From the NCBI GenBank assembly GCA_027296045.1, contig JAPUJS010000076.1:1-10189 (forward strand): a DNA stretch of 10,189 nt, in the 5' to 3' direction. The position numbers and the translations under genes were made by a program. Of this stretch, positions 1-7,329 are shown piece after piece (within the stretch, counting starts at the first letter, position 1; each line of letters opens with the position of its first letter). The notes below the pieces were generated by a model that saw only the letters and a program-made list of their open reading frames with translations, did not search any database and was not told the DNA's origin. The DNA is from a bacterium. Its GTDB lineage: Bacteria > Latescibacterota > UBA2968.

Positions 1-447
1 TTTCTTTTCTTCAAGCATCCGGGCAATCATGTGGACTTCGGCGGTACCGAGATCGAGTTTGCGAGCAACCTCTACGGGGGAATTACCAGCCTGGAGAAGG
101 CCCTGAGCTTCTGCGTATCGATCTTCAACGTTGGGCTCTGAGGGCGGATCAAGGGGCGCAGAAGCAGGTTTGGCGTGTGGGCTCTGAAGCCTGCGAATGG
201 CGACTTGCAGGTCCTCCACCTGTTTGGTAAGTTGTTCGTCGGCCGTCTGGAGTGACGCTGATATATGGTCCAGCATTTCGAGTGCTTCCGAAAGCCGACC
301 GACTTCTCGGGCAAGAATTTGAAGCTGACGGGCTGTGGTTTCACGTTCTTCTTTTCGCCAGCTTCGACACCACAACAGGATGGCAAAGACCATGGCCAGA
401 CAAAAAAGAACCGAAAGGCCCCAGTAGAGCACTTCAATGCCTTGCAT
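1..447 (-). CDS. Membrane-anchored coiled-coil protein with C-terminal DUF2802/DUF6115-like helix-turn-helix (partial, 3' end outside window)
   Basis: An open frame of 149 codons runs from the ATG at 447 to the window edge without a stop, so the C-terminus is missing. Visible order: a hydrophobic segment at residues 6-27 followed by a basic stretch (RSWRKEER), giving a single-pass anchor with the bulk in the cytoplasm; a heptad-like helix at about 36-88; a Pro/Ala linker at about 89-107; and a C-terminal segment (RYAEAQGLLQAGNSPVEVAR, then a second helix LGTAEVHMIARMLEEKK) that reads like the small helix-turn-helix of DUF2802/DUF6115 proteins. GGAG lies 9 nt before the ATG, and the gene follows the histidine kinase by 33 bp in the same direction. 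DUF2802 proteins often sit in flagellar/chemotaxis operons. Position after sigma-28 and the anchor-coil-HTH layout recall Bacillus SwrB, which helps activate the export apparatus. That role is inference; the family call rests on pattern recognition only. Confidence 0.75.
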   Translation of the reverse strand, partial: MQGIEVLYWGLSVLFCLAMVFAILLWCRSWRKEERETTARQLQILAREVGRLSEALEMLDHISASLQTADEQLTKQVEDLQVAIRRLQSPHAKPASAPLDPPSEPNVEDRYAEAQGLLQAGNSPVEVARKLDLGTAEVHMIARMLEEKK

Positions 448-480
448 GGATAATGTCTCCGGAGAAGGTCGGGGAAGGAC

Positions 481-1374
481 CTAGGGGTCGCTTTGAGCGG
501 CGGGAAAATACAGGGTGAAGGTGGTGCCTTTTCCGCTTTGGCTTTCCACCTGGATTCGCCCTTTGTGTTGTTCAATGATTCCGTGGATAATGGACAGCCC
601 CAAGCCGGTGCCGCCCTGGTCTTCACGAGTGGTGAAAAAGGGCTCGAAAATGTGGGGCAGATTTTCTTTTGAAATGCCGGCACCTGTGTCACAAACCCGG
701 ATGACGGCCTCTCCCCCCTGGACTTCCAGATCGATTTGAATGCGTCCCCCGGCCGAGGTGTGTTGCTGGGCGTTGATCAGGAGGTTTAAAAACACCTGTT
801 CCATTTCGCCCACATTGCCAAACATCCTGGGCGATCCACCGTCGGGGATCTCGAGCAGAAATTCGATTTCGGCCTTTTCCAGCAGGTGTTGCATCAAACT
901 GGACGTCTGCGTGGCCAGATGGGCCAAATCGATGCTTTTCCATTCTTCTTCGCCGCTGTTGTGCCGGGCAAAATCCAACAGGCTTCGGATGATGCGGGAA
1001 ATGCGTTTTACATTGGCTTCGATGAGCTGCAAATCTTTAAAGAGGGGTTCCAGATCTTGATTGCGCATCATCAAAAGCTGGACCCTGCTGAGGATAATCT
1101 GGAGCGGGTTGTTGACCTCGTGGGCGACTCCGGCGGCCAGTTGACCCACGGCCGCCATTCTCCCCGATTGAATCAGCTGGGCCTGGGAGGCCTTGAGCTG
1201 ACGATCTTTTCGGTCGATTTCACCCTGTTGGTGGTCTAAAAGACCTAACAGATCGGGCAGCAGTTTGGCGACCCGGACACTGTAGTCCGGATCGGTGGCC
1301 TCGGTTTGACGCAAGGCCTGTGCCGCTTCCAAAAGGGCCGTCCAGTTTTGGGAATCCAGGGTGTCTTGAGACAT
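481..1374 (-). CDS. Soluble sensor histidine kinase (NtrB/FlgS-like)
   Basis: A 297-residue kinase with no transmembrane segment and no signal peptide, so probably cytoplasmic. Residues 1-50 form a helical domain I do not recognise, and about 47-72 look like a short coiled coil. The dimerisation/phosphoacceptor domain has the H-box GVAHEVNNPL with H85 as the predicted phosphorylated histidine. The HATPase domain has the N-box (NLLINAQQ, 197-204), G1 (DTGAGI, 229-234), F-box (FEPFFTT, 243-249) and G2 (GGTGLGL, 254-260), all intact, so catalytic activity is expected. The H-box style is that of NtrB-type kinases, which usually partner with sigma-54 activators; in Campylobacter/Helicobacter the soluble FlgS plays this part for flagellar genes. 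No response regulator is in the window. An in-frame TGA 15 nt upstream fixes the ATG as start, but no clear Shine-Dalgarno precedes it. It follows the HDOD gene by 57 bp. The kinase call is very secure; the flagellar role is inferred from context. Confidence 0.93.
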   Translation of the reverse strand: MSQDTLDSQNWTALLEAAQALRQTEATDPDYSVRVAKLLPDLLGLLDHQQGEIDRKDRQLKASQAQLIQSGRMAAVGQLAAGVAHEVNNPLQIILSRVQLLMMRNQDLEPLFKDLQLIEANVKRISRIIRSLLDFARHNSGEEEWKSIDLAHLATQTSSLMQHLLEKAEIEFLLEIPDGGSPRMFGNVGEMEQVFLNLLINAQQHTSAGGRIQIDLEVQGGEAVIRVCDTGAGISKENLPHIFEPFFTTREDQGGTGLGLSIIHGIIEQHKGRIQVESQSGKGTTFTLYFPAAQSDP

Positions 1375-1396
1375 AGGAGAAAAACGTCAGGAGCTT

Positions 1397-1426
1397 TCGG
1401 ATCGGGCTGCTATTTTTTCGATCCGA
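1397..1426 (-). repeat. 8-bp inverted repeat in the HDOD-kinase gap
   Basis: TCGGATCG at 1397-1404 and CGATCCGA at 1419-1426 are perfect complements around a 14-nt A/T-rich loop, in the 57-bp gap between the HDOD gene and the kinase gene. In the transcript this forms a moderate hairpin just after the HDOD stop. A run of five U occurs only about 10 nt downstream, so it is not a textbook terminator. It could be an RNA stability or processing element, or a dyad operator; the sequence alone does not decide. Confidence 0.5.
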
Positions 1427-1431
1427 TCGAT

Positions 1432-2358
1432 TTACGGTTCGTCCAGGTCTCTAAAAACCTGGGCTTTTTTAAGTTCGGTATTCAGGTCTTTGCTTAAAAA
1501 TTCAAGCAGGTCATTGTCGCTAACATCCTGACCCTGTTTGAAAAATTGGGCAACTTGGGCATCCAGCTGCGGACCTTGTTTGTCACCACTGGATCCTACC
1601 TGATTGTACCGAATGAGTGCATTGGCCATGTGGACAAACAGGACCAGGTCTTCTGGCGCTTCCAAAAGGTTGGGGTGATGATGCAAAGCAATGGCGTTGA
1701 CCAGGTTTTGGGGCAGGTTCCATTTTTCGGCCAACCAGCCGCCAATTTCGGCATGGGTCACGCCCAGTGTTTTTTCTTCGGCGGCTTCGATGGAAATGGC
1801 CTCGGCTTCGGCCAATTCCAGTGCTTCGGAAAATTCATCGGTGAAGTATTCGATCAGGATTAGCTTGCCAATATCGTGGAGCACACCGGCCACAAAGGCT
1901 TCATCGGCCAGGCTGTTTTGCTTCAACCTGCGGGCCAGCAAGCGCCCGGCCACACCGCAGCCGATGGCGTGTTCCCAGAACCGTTGTCGGTCGAAGAGGC
2001 GGTGTTCTCGGCCTGTCGAAAACCGTTTGAGCACGGTGACGCTCAGGCCCAGATTTTTGACCATTTCCAGGCCCAGAACCACGATCGCCAGCTGGACGGT
2101 GGCGATTTCTCGGGCAAAGCCGTAGAAAGCCGAGTTGGCCACTTTCAAAATTTTGGCCGTAAGCGCCTGGTCGGTAGAGACCAATTGGGCAACTTCCCGG
2201 GCCGAAGAGCGGGGGTTGCCCACCAGGGCAATGAGTTGGGTAACGATTGTAGGCAGCGTGGGCAGCTGGATGATCTTTTCGGTGATCTGGCGCAGGCGTT
2301 GGGTGCGCTTTTGGGACATGTCCACCGTCTGGATATGTGTCTGTTTGAGGGATGGCAT
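1432..2358 (-). CDS. HDOD-domain signalling protein
   Basis: A 308-residue soluble protein. From about residue 25 (EKIIQLPTLP) to about 228 it matches the HDOD domain: the LPTLP entry motif, STDQALTAKILKVANSAFYG (61-80), VLGLEMVKNLGLSV (94-107), the HD motif VLHDIGK (159-165; H161, D162), and GVTHAEIGGWLAEKWNLP (199-216) followed by three histidines at 226-228. H130, H161-D162, H202 and H226 keep much of the metal-site pattern of HD phosphohydrolases, although most HDOD proteins are thought to be non-enzymatic signalling scaffolds. The 80-residue C-terminal tail is not recognised. The gene lies 23 bp after fliA and 57 bp before a histidine kinase. The ATG at 2358 has no good ribosome site (a TAAGG overlaps the fliA stop 20 nt upstream), suggesting translational coupling; an alternative ATG at 2319 (residue 14) would still leave the domain whole. 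HDOD genes next to fliA/flhFG are common in Desulfobacterota-type flagellar loci; the role here is unknown. Confidence 0.9.
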   Translation of the reverse strand: MPSLKQTHIQTVDMSQKRTQRLRQITEKIIQLPTLPTIVTQLIALVGNPRSSAREVAQLVSTDQALTAKILKVANSAFYGFAREIATVQLAIVVLGLEMVKNLGLSVTVLKRFSTGREHRLFDRQRFWEHAIGCGVAGRLLARRLKQNSLADEAFVAGVLHDIGKLILIEYFTDEFSEALELAEAEAISIEAAEEKTLGVTHAEIGGWLAEKWNLPQNLVNAIALHHHPNLLEAPEDLVLFVHMANALIRYNQVGSSGDKQGPQLDAQVAQFFKQGQDVSDNDLLEFLSKDLNTELKKAQVFRDLDEP

Positions 2359-2381
2359 ATTGTAATGGCGTTCAAGCGCCC

Positions 2382-3167
2382 TTACTGCATGAGTCGCATG
2401 CGGAGTTTGGCGCGCAGGCTTAAGACGGCCTTGGTGTGGATTTGGGAAACACGAGATTCGGAAAGTTCCATGACCTGGCCAATTTCTTTGAGGGTGAGTT
2501 CTTCATAATAATACAGGGCGATGACCAGGCGTTCCTGTTCGCTCAAATATTCGATGGAATCAACCAGGAGGTTGCGCATTTCTTCGCGTTCCAGGTCGGA
2601 AAGGGCATCCGTACGCTCCGGGGATCTGAGGGTATCGACCAACGGGACGGCTTTGTCGTCTTCGGAACCATAGGTCAGTTCGTCCAGGGACAACAAGGTG
2701 GTGGACGAGAGGTCGTCCAGGAGTTTGTAGAGCTCGTCGAGTGAGATATCCAGGTTTTCGGCAATCTCCTGTTCGGTGGGCGAGCGGCCCAGACGGTTCT
2801 CCAGGGAAGAGATGGCACGTTCCATTTCTCGGGACTTGGCGCGGGTGGACCTGGGGGCCCAGTCTATGGCCCGAAGTTCATCCAAAATAGCACCTCGAAT
2901 GCGCATGGAAGCATAGGATTCGAATTTGACTCCTTTTCCGGGGTCGAAGTTGTTGTAGGACTCGATAAGGCCCACGACGCCGGCATTGATCAAATCGTCG
3001 AGTTCAACAGATTTGGGCAATCCAATGGCGATGCGGCCGGCGATATATTTGACCAGCGGCAGGTATCCCATCAGCTGGGATTCCCGCTTGTCCGCTGCGG
3101 TAACCGTCTGGGTTTTCTGGTAGGCCTGGGCCGATTGAGTTGTCTGTTTTCCAGGTGCGTTTGCCAT
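2382..3167 (-). CDS. fliA: Flagellar sigma factor sigma-28 (FliA)
   Basis: A 261-residue sigma-70-family protein of the FliA/WhiG group, which directs RNA polymerase to late flagellar promoters (flagellin, motor and chemotaxis genes). Region 2: LPLVKYIAGRIAIGLP (36-51), DDLINAGVVGLIESYNNFD (57-75), then the sigma-28 hallmark ESYASMRIRGAILDELRAID (83-102) with WAPRSTR directly after. Region 3: about 112-150 (LGRSPTEQEIAENLDIS). Region 4: LSEQERLVIALYYYEELTLK (208-227) and the helix-turn-helix EIGQVMELSESRVSQIHTKA (228-247). Length is slightly above usual because of a polar Q/T/A-rich N-terminal tail of about 28 residues. The start ATG has only a weak upstream GAGA. The gene follows flhG by 46 bp. 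In other bacteria FliA is held inactive by FlgM until the hook is complete; flgM is not in this window. Confidence 0.96.
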   Translation of the reverse strand: MANAPGKQTTQSAQAYQKTQTVTAADKRESQLMGYLPLVKYIAGRIAIGLPKSVELDDLINAGVVGLIESYNNFDPGKGVKFESYASMRIRGAILDELRAIDWAPRSTRAKSREMERAISSLENRLGRSPTEQEIAENLDISLDELYKLLDDLSSTTLLSLDELTYGSEDDKAVPLVDTLRSPERTDALSDLEREEMRNLLVDSIEYLSEQERLVIALYYYEELTLKEIGQVMELSESRVSQIHTKAVLSLRAKLRMRLMQ

Positions 3168-3213
3168 ATATCGGTCTCGGGGAACCAGGATTCAGGAGAA
3201 CTGTATCCCGCGG

Positions 3214-4047
3214 TTAGACTTCTGATGCTGTGAAACTGCGGTCCAAGAACTGTTCAAAGATGCCCGGGCCGCTTTTTTTTAGTATTGCGGTTTCGGGTGC
3301 CAGATCCTGGGCGATTTGTAAGATGCATTTTGCCGCTGCGGATTCGGGATGCGAGAGCAAGACTGGCTGTTGGGTTCGACTGGCCTCTTCGACAGATAGA
3401 TCTTCTAAAATATAGCCACATCGCTTTATTGAGACATCCAGAAACCGGTTTACAATCTGCTTAAATTTTTGATGCAGGTCAAAGGCTTCTCGAGGAGACC
3501 GTGCCCGGTTGACCAAAAACCCTGTTTGGGGTGCCTGGTCGTGATTGTGACACACTTTGACCATTGCATAGGCATCGGCAATCGATGTGGGCTCGGGTAT
3601 GGCGACAACCAACATCTGGTCGGCCGATAGGACAAAGTCGAGCACTTTTTGAGAAATGCCTGCTCCGGTGTCGATCAAGATGAGGTCAAAGCCGCGTTCC
3701 AATCGGCCCAGTTCTTCGGCCAGGCGATGCCGGGCTTCGGGACGCCAGGCATCGGATTCGGCGATGCCAGAGGCCGAGGGCAGGATGGATAGGCCTTCCG
3801 GGCCTTCCACAATGACGTCGAGGGCAGACGCATTGCCTTCTAACAAATCCTGAAGGGTCGCTTCGGGCGATAAGCCCAAAAGGATGTCGATATTGGCCAG
3901 TCCCAGATCGGCGTCGATGAGCAAGACCTGATGGCCCAGTCCGGAGAGGGCAATGCCCAGATTGAGGCTTATGGTGGTTTTGCCCACTCCGCCTTTGCCG
4001 CTGGTGATGGCCCAGGCACTAGCCCTCCGATCTTGTCCATCAGTCAT
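3214..4047 (-). CDS. flhG: MinD/ParA-type ATPase FlhG (YlxH/FleN), flagellar number regulator
   Basis: A 277-residue P-loop ATPase of the MinD/ParA class. The deviant Walker A is SGKGGVGKTT (16-25; signature K18, catalytic K23), the switch motif LLIDADLGLANIDILLG (42-58) is typical of FlhG, and Walker B is LILIDTGAGIS (122-132). FlhG controls flagellar number, partly by stimulating the FlhF GTPase and partly by restraining flagellar transcription or C-ring assembly. The ATG at 4047 overlaps the end of flhF by 8 bp; GGAG sits 8 nt upstream and an in-frame TAA lies a short way further up with no alternative ATG/GTG/TTG, so the N-terminus is fixed. Only 15 residues (MTDGQDRRASAWAIT) come before the P-loop motif, and the usual DQAxxLR-type FlhF-activating motif is not visible. 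The tail FEQFLDRSF (264-272) could be an amphipathic membrane-contact helix. The identification is secure from motif and position after flhF. Confidence 0.94.
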   Translation of the reverse strand: MTDGQDRRASAWAITSGKGGVGKTTISLNLGIALSGLGHQVLLIDADLGLANIDILLGLSPEATLQDLLEGNASALDVIVEGPEGLSILPSASGIAESDAWRPEARHRLAEELGRLERGFDLILIDTGAGISQKVLDFVLSADQMLVVAIPEPTSIADAYAMVKVCHNHDQAPQTGFLVNRARSPREAFDLHQKFKQIVNRFLDVSIKRCGYILEDLSVEEASRTQQPVLLSHPESAAAKCILQIAQDLAPETAILKKSGPGIFEQFLDRSFTASEV

Positions 4048-5215
4048 TTGGCGATCTCCAGAATAGGCCGCTGGAAAGGGCTGTGGGATCGGCCGGATTT
4101 AAATTGCCGGGCACTGCTCGTCCGTCGGTGGTAAAAGACAGGCATAGGTTGGATTCGATCCCCAATGTGCAGATAGCGCCCCAACGTACAGCTTCATCCA
4201 GTTTGGTGAACAAGAGTCGGTCGATCCCCAAGGGGGTGAAAGCCGAGACGATATCGCGCATCTGCTGAAGGTCTGTGGGTGCCCCAAGTGTGAGATGGAT
4301 TTCGTTGGGGGCAGCTTCTTTCAGCAAATCATTTAATTTGGCGATCCCTTCGGCATCGGTTGGACCCATACCGGCGGTATCGATGAGTATCAGGTCGGTT
4401 TCCCGGCGGTTGCCGATGATTTCGCCCAGTTCTTCGGACGTATAGGCCACGTCGACTGGGATGTTCAAAATGCCGGCATAGGCCCGAATTTGCTCCAGGC
4501 CCCCCACACGGTCGGTATCGGCGGCCACGAGGACCACGCTGGCATCAGATTGGGCAAAGTGGGCGGCTATGCGGGCGGCCGATGTGGTTTTGCCCGCCCC
4601 GGCAGGACCGACCAGTGCCACCACACTTCGAACGCCTTTGGTCAAACAGGTGGGTGCCGGTTTGGGAAAGCGTTCGCAGATCATCCGGACGGCGCGATTC
4701 TGGAGGGGCTTGAGATCTTTGAGGCCCGTATCGCCTGGATCTATCAGAATCTCTTTCAGGATCTCTTCGGAGATGGAACGGCGCAGCCCGGTCGATTCCA
4801 TTTGTTGAGACAGGGTTTCGAGGGCGCCGGGCAGAAACAAACCCTGCAAGGTATTGGACCGGAGGACGGCCTGGAGGTTTTCAATTTGTTTGGACAGGCG
4901 ATCGAAGGCCGCAGCGGGGAGTTGTCGGGGTCGCGCAGGTTTGGCCGACCCGGCAGGGCCTGGGGCCGGGGGTTCTGTGCTCCGTTGTGTTTTTTTGGCA
5001 GGATGCGTTTTGGCAGCTGTTTTTTTGGCAACTGGTTTTTCTGTGTCCACGGCGGCTGTGACTTCGACCTGCCCCTTTTTACCCAGGCCAAACTTGCCGC
5101 CTTTTCGCAGGGTGCGGGTATTCAGAATGACCGCACGGGGACCCAGATCGGCTTTGACCTGTTTGAGGGCCTCGGGCATGGAGTCGGCCACATATTTTTT
5201 GATTCGCATGGACAT
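4040..5215 (-). CDS. flhF: Flagellar SRP-type GTPase FlhF
   Basis: A 391-residue protein of the SRP GTPase family (with Ffh and FtsY), which places the flagellum at the correct cell site. Order: B domain (1-55; MRIKKYVADSMPEALKQVKA, LGPRAVILNTR), a Lys/Ala/Pro-rich basic linker (about 56-100), the helical N domain (about 104-190), and the G domain (about 195-385). G1 is GPAGAGKTT (203-211), the following motif DTDRVGGLEQIRAYA (233-247) is typical, G4 is TKLDE (337-341), and the closing loop is TTDGRAVPGNL (362-372). The G3 motif reads DTAGM (279-283) where the family has DTAGR; the ATG codon at 4367-4369 is read directly. The start at 5215 lies 9 bp after the flhA stop without a Shine-Dalgarno, suggesting coupling; a second ATG follows at 5209. 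It overlaps flhG by 8 bp. Confidence 0.95.
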   Translation of the reverse strand: MSMRIKKYVADSMPEALKQVKADLGPRAVILNTRTLRKGGKFGLGKKGQVEVTAAVDTEKPVAKKTAAKTHPAKKTQRSTEPPAPGPAGSAKPARPRQLPAAAFDRLSKQIENLQAVLRSNTLQGLFLPGALETLSQQMESTGLRRSISEEILKEILIDPGDTGLKDLKPLQNRAVRMICERFPKPAPTCLTKGVRSVVALVGPAGAGKTTSAARIAAHFAQSDASVVLVAADTDRVGGLEQIRAYAGILNIPVDVAYTSEELGEIIGNRRETDLILIDTAGMGPTDAEGIAKLNDLLKEAAPNEIHLTLGAPTDLQQMRDIVSAFTPLGIDRLLFTKLDEAVRWGAICTLGIESNLCLSFTTDGRAVPGNLNPADPTALSSGLFWRSPND

Positions 5216-5224
5216 AGGCTTGGA

Positions 5225-7297
5225 TTAGGCCCCGACGTTGGTTTGCACACCTTCGACGGAGACCATGCCGACGGCAAAGATTTCCACCCCGGGCACGATC
5301 TCGTTATAGGAGAGTACGGCCAGGCTGGGGAAGGTGGCTTCGGTGAGTCGGCGAAATCCCGGGCGGATATTGGGGGCGGTGAGCACCACAGGTTGTTGGC
5401 CATTGGAGACCATTGTATCGATGGCCTGTGAGAGCTGTTGGAAGATCAGGTTTTGTACATCGGGTGCCACAATGACTTTGATCCCACCGGGCGTGCTTTG
5501 TATGCTTTCTGCAAGCTGGGATTCGAGTTCCGGGGCCACAGTGAGCACGGGAATGTTGCCATTTTCGTCCTGATATTTCTGACAAATGGTTCGACCCAGA
5601 GAGGTCCGAACATATTCGGTCAGGATCTCCGGATCCTGGGTGATGGATGCGTAGTCGGCCAGGGTTTCCAGAATGGTTTGCAGATCCAGGACGCGGATCT
5701 GTTCTTTTAAAAGATTTTGCAGGACCTTTTGCACGCCACCGATCTTGAGCAGTTCGGGGATCAGTTCTTCAACCACTGTGGGGCTTTTTTCTTTGAGACG
5801 GTCGATGAGCACCTGGGTGTCCTGCCGGTTCAAGATTTCGTGGGCAAAGGATTTCATCACCTCGGTGAGGTGGGTGGCCAAAACGTCGGGCGGTTCGACA
5901 ACGGTATAGCCCAATAGTTCGGCCTGTTCGCGGGCGGTTTCGGCAATCCACTTGGCGGGCAGTCCGAAAGCCGGCTCTGTGGTATCTACACCGTCGATTT
6001 CTTCTTCGACATAGCCAGGGTCCATGGCCAACAGATTCCGCGGCTGGATGTCGCCACCAGCGACCTGGACGCCCCGAATTTTGATGGCATACTGATTGGG
6101 GGAGAAGGTGATGTCGTCGCGAATGCGAATGGGCGGTATGACAATGCCCAGATCCAGGGCGATGGATTTCCGCAACAGGGTAATCCGGTCTAATAAATCG
6201 CCGCCGTGGGCGGGATCGACCAGGGGGATGAGGCCATATCCCAGAGTAATTTCCAGGGGATCGACGTGCACGTAGTCGTCGGGTTTTTCTTCCGGTTCGG
6301 CTTCTTTTTCGGCTTCGGCGATTTCATCTTGAATTTCCCGTTCCTTCTTCTGGTAGGCGATGTAGGCCACGAGGCCAGACAGGGCCGCCAGAATGAGGAA
6401 GGGAAAGGAGGGGAAGCCGGGAACGATTGCAAAACTCAACAATACGCCGGAAGTAATCATGAGGGGGCGGGGTTCGGACGTGAGTTCACGGCCCAGATCG
6501 ACACCCAGGCTGGCTTCGGAGGTCGATCTGGTGACGATGATGCCTGCGGCGATGGAGGTAATCAGGGCCGGGATCTGAGAGACCAGGCCGTCCCCGATGG
6601 TCAAAATGGTATACGTTTGGGCTGCGTCCGCAACGCTCATACCTCTTTGAAGCACGCCAATGCCGAGTCCGCCGATGATGTTGACCAGGGTAATGAGGAT
6701 ACCTGCAATCGCATCGCCCCGGACGAATTTGCTAGCACCATCCATGGCCCCGTAAAAGTCGGCTTCCCGGGTGATGGTCCGGCGTCGTTCGCGGGCTTCT
6801 TCTTCGGTGATGAGCCCGGCATTCAAATCGGCGTCGATGCTCATCTGTTTGCCCGGCATGGCATCCAGGGTGAATCGGGCGGCCACTTCGGCCACGCGCC
6901 CGGCACCCTTGGTGATGACCACAAACTGGATAATGACGATGATCAAAAAGATCACCAGTCCCAGAATGTAGTTGCCCTTCACCACAAATTGTCCGAAGGC
7001 CAGGATGATCTCCCCGGCGTAGGCCTCGCCCAGAATGAGCCGGGTGGTGGCTACGTTGAGGGAAAGCCGGAAGAGGGTGAGCACCAGCAACAGGCCGGGA
7101 AATACAGACAATTGGAGGGGGTCGGTGACGTAGATAGTCATCAAAAGGACAATGAGGCTGAACGCGATATTGAAGGCCAACAGGACATCCAGAAGCGCCG
7201 GGGGCATGGGGATGATCATCACCGAAATCATGCCGATGAGCGAGACGGCAAACAGGACATCTATATAACGGGAGATGCGTTCAAAAATATCGTTCAC
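5225..7297 (-). CDS. flhA: Flagellar type III export gate protein FlhA
   Basis: A 690-residue protein of full family length and the largest export-gate subunit; it forms a nonameric ring below the FliPQR pore, uses the proton motive force, and receives chaperone-substrate complexes. The N-terminal half (about 15-315) holds about eight membrane segments. The FHIPEP signature is complete from RVAEVAARFTLDAMPGKQMS (134-153) through IDADLNAGLITEEEARERR (154-172), including the conserved D155 and D157. An acidic/charged linker (about 317-342) leads to the cytoplasmic domain (about 345-690), with conserved ADYA and VLSYNEI stretches. The start is GTG at 7297, chosen because a perfect AGGAGG lies 6 nt upstream. 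A promoter-like element and palindromes precede it in the 201-bp gap after flhB, so flhA and downstream genes may have their own transcript start. Confidence 0.97.
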   Translation of the reverse strand: MNDIFERISRYIDVLFAVSLIGMISVMIIPMPPALLDVLLAFNIAFSLIVLLMTIYVTDPLQLSVFPGLLLVLTLFRLSLNVATTRLILGEAYAGEIILAFGQFVVKGNYILGLVIFLIIVIIQFVVITKGAGRVAEVAARFTLDAMPGKQMSIDADLNAGLITEEEARERRRTITREADFYGAMDGASKFVRGDAIAGILITLVNIIGGLGIGVLQRGMSVADAAQTYTILTIGDGLVSQIPALITSIAAGIIVTRSTSEASLGVDLGRELTSEPRPLMITSGVLLSFAIVPGFPSFPFLILAALSGLVAYIAYQKKEREIQDEIAEAEKEAEPEEKPDDYVHVDPLEITLGYGLIPLVDPAHGGDLLDRITLLRKSIALDLGIVIPPIRIRDDITFSPNQYAIKIRGVQVAGGDIQPRNLLAMDPGYVEEEIDGVDTTEPAFGLPAKWIAETAREQAELLGYTVVEPPDVLATHLTEVMKSFAHEILNRQDTQVLIDRLKEKSPTVVEELIPELLKIGGVQKVLQNLLKEQIRVLDLQTILETLADYASITQDPEILTEYVRTSLGRTICQKYQDENGNIPVLTVAPELESQLAESIQSTPGGIKVIVAPDVQNLIFQQLSQAIDTMVSNGQQPVVLTAPNIRPGFRRLTEATFPSLAVLSYNEIVPGVEIFAVGMVSVEGVQTNVGA

Positions 7298-7308
7298 GCC
7301 TTACCTCC

Positions 7309-7320
7309 TGGCCGGGGCCA
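7309..7320 (-). promoter_or_regulatory. 12-bp palindrome directly before the flhA ribosome site
   Basis: TGGCCGGGGCCA (5-bp arms TGGCC/GGCCA around GG) lies between the predicted flhA transcript start and the AGGAGG ribosome site. The 2-nt centre makes a stable RNA hairpin unlikely, but the dyad is a plausible protein-binding site just downstream of +1. No known consensus is recognised. Confidence 0.3.
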
Positions 7321-7329
7321 AGTTAGCAT

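Noticed and set aside
72..692. 206-residue minus-strand open frame overlapping the kinase end and the DUF2802-like gene
   Set aside because: It is in a different frame from both real genes. The neighbouring frame carries the kinase motifs, and the frame from 447 has a ribosome site, membrane helix, coiled coil and HTH.
3165..3180. Sigma-28-like -10 (ACCGATAT) just before fliA
   Set aside because: No TAAA-type -35 is found at the right distance and the box runs into the start codon, so it is probably chance.
4490..5431. 313-residue open frame on the plus strand opposite flhF and the end of flhA
   Set aside because: Same shadow effect: it spans two real genes on the other strand, has G/H/F-rich low-complexity composition and no domain motif.
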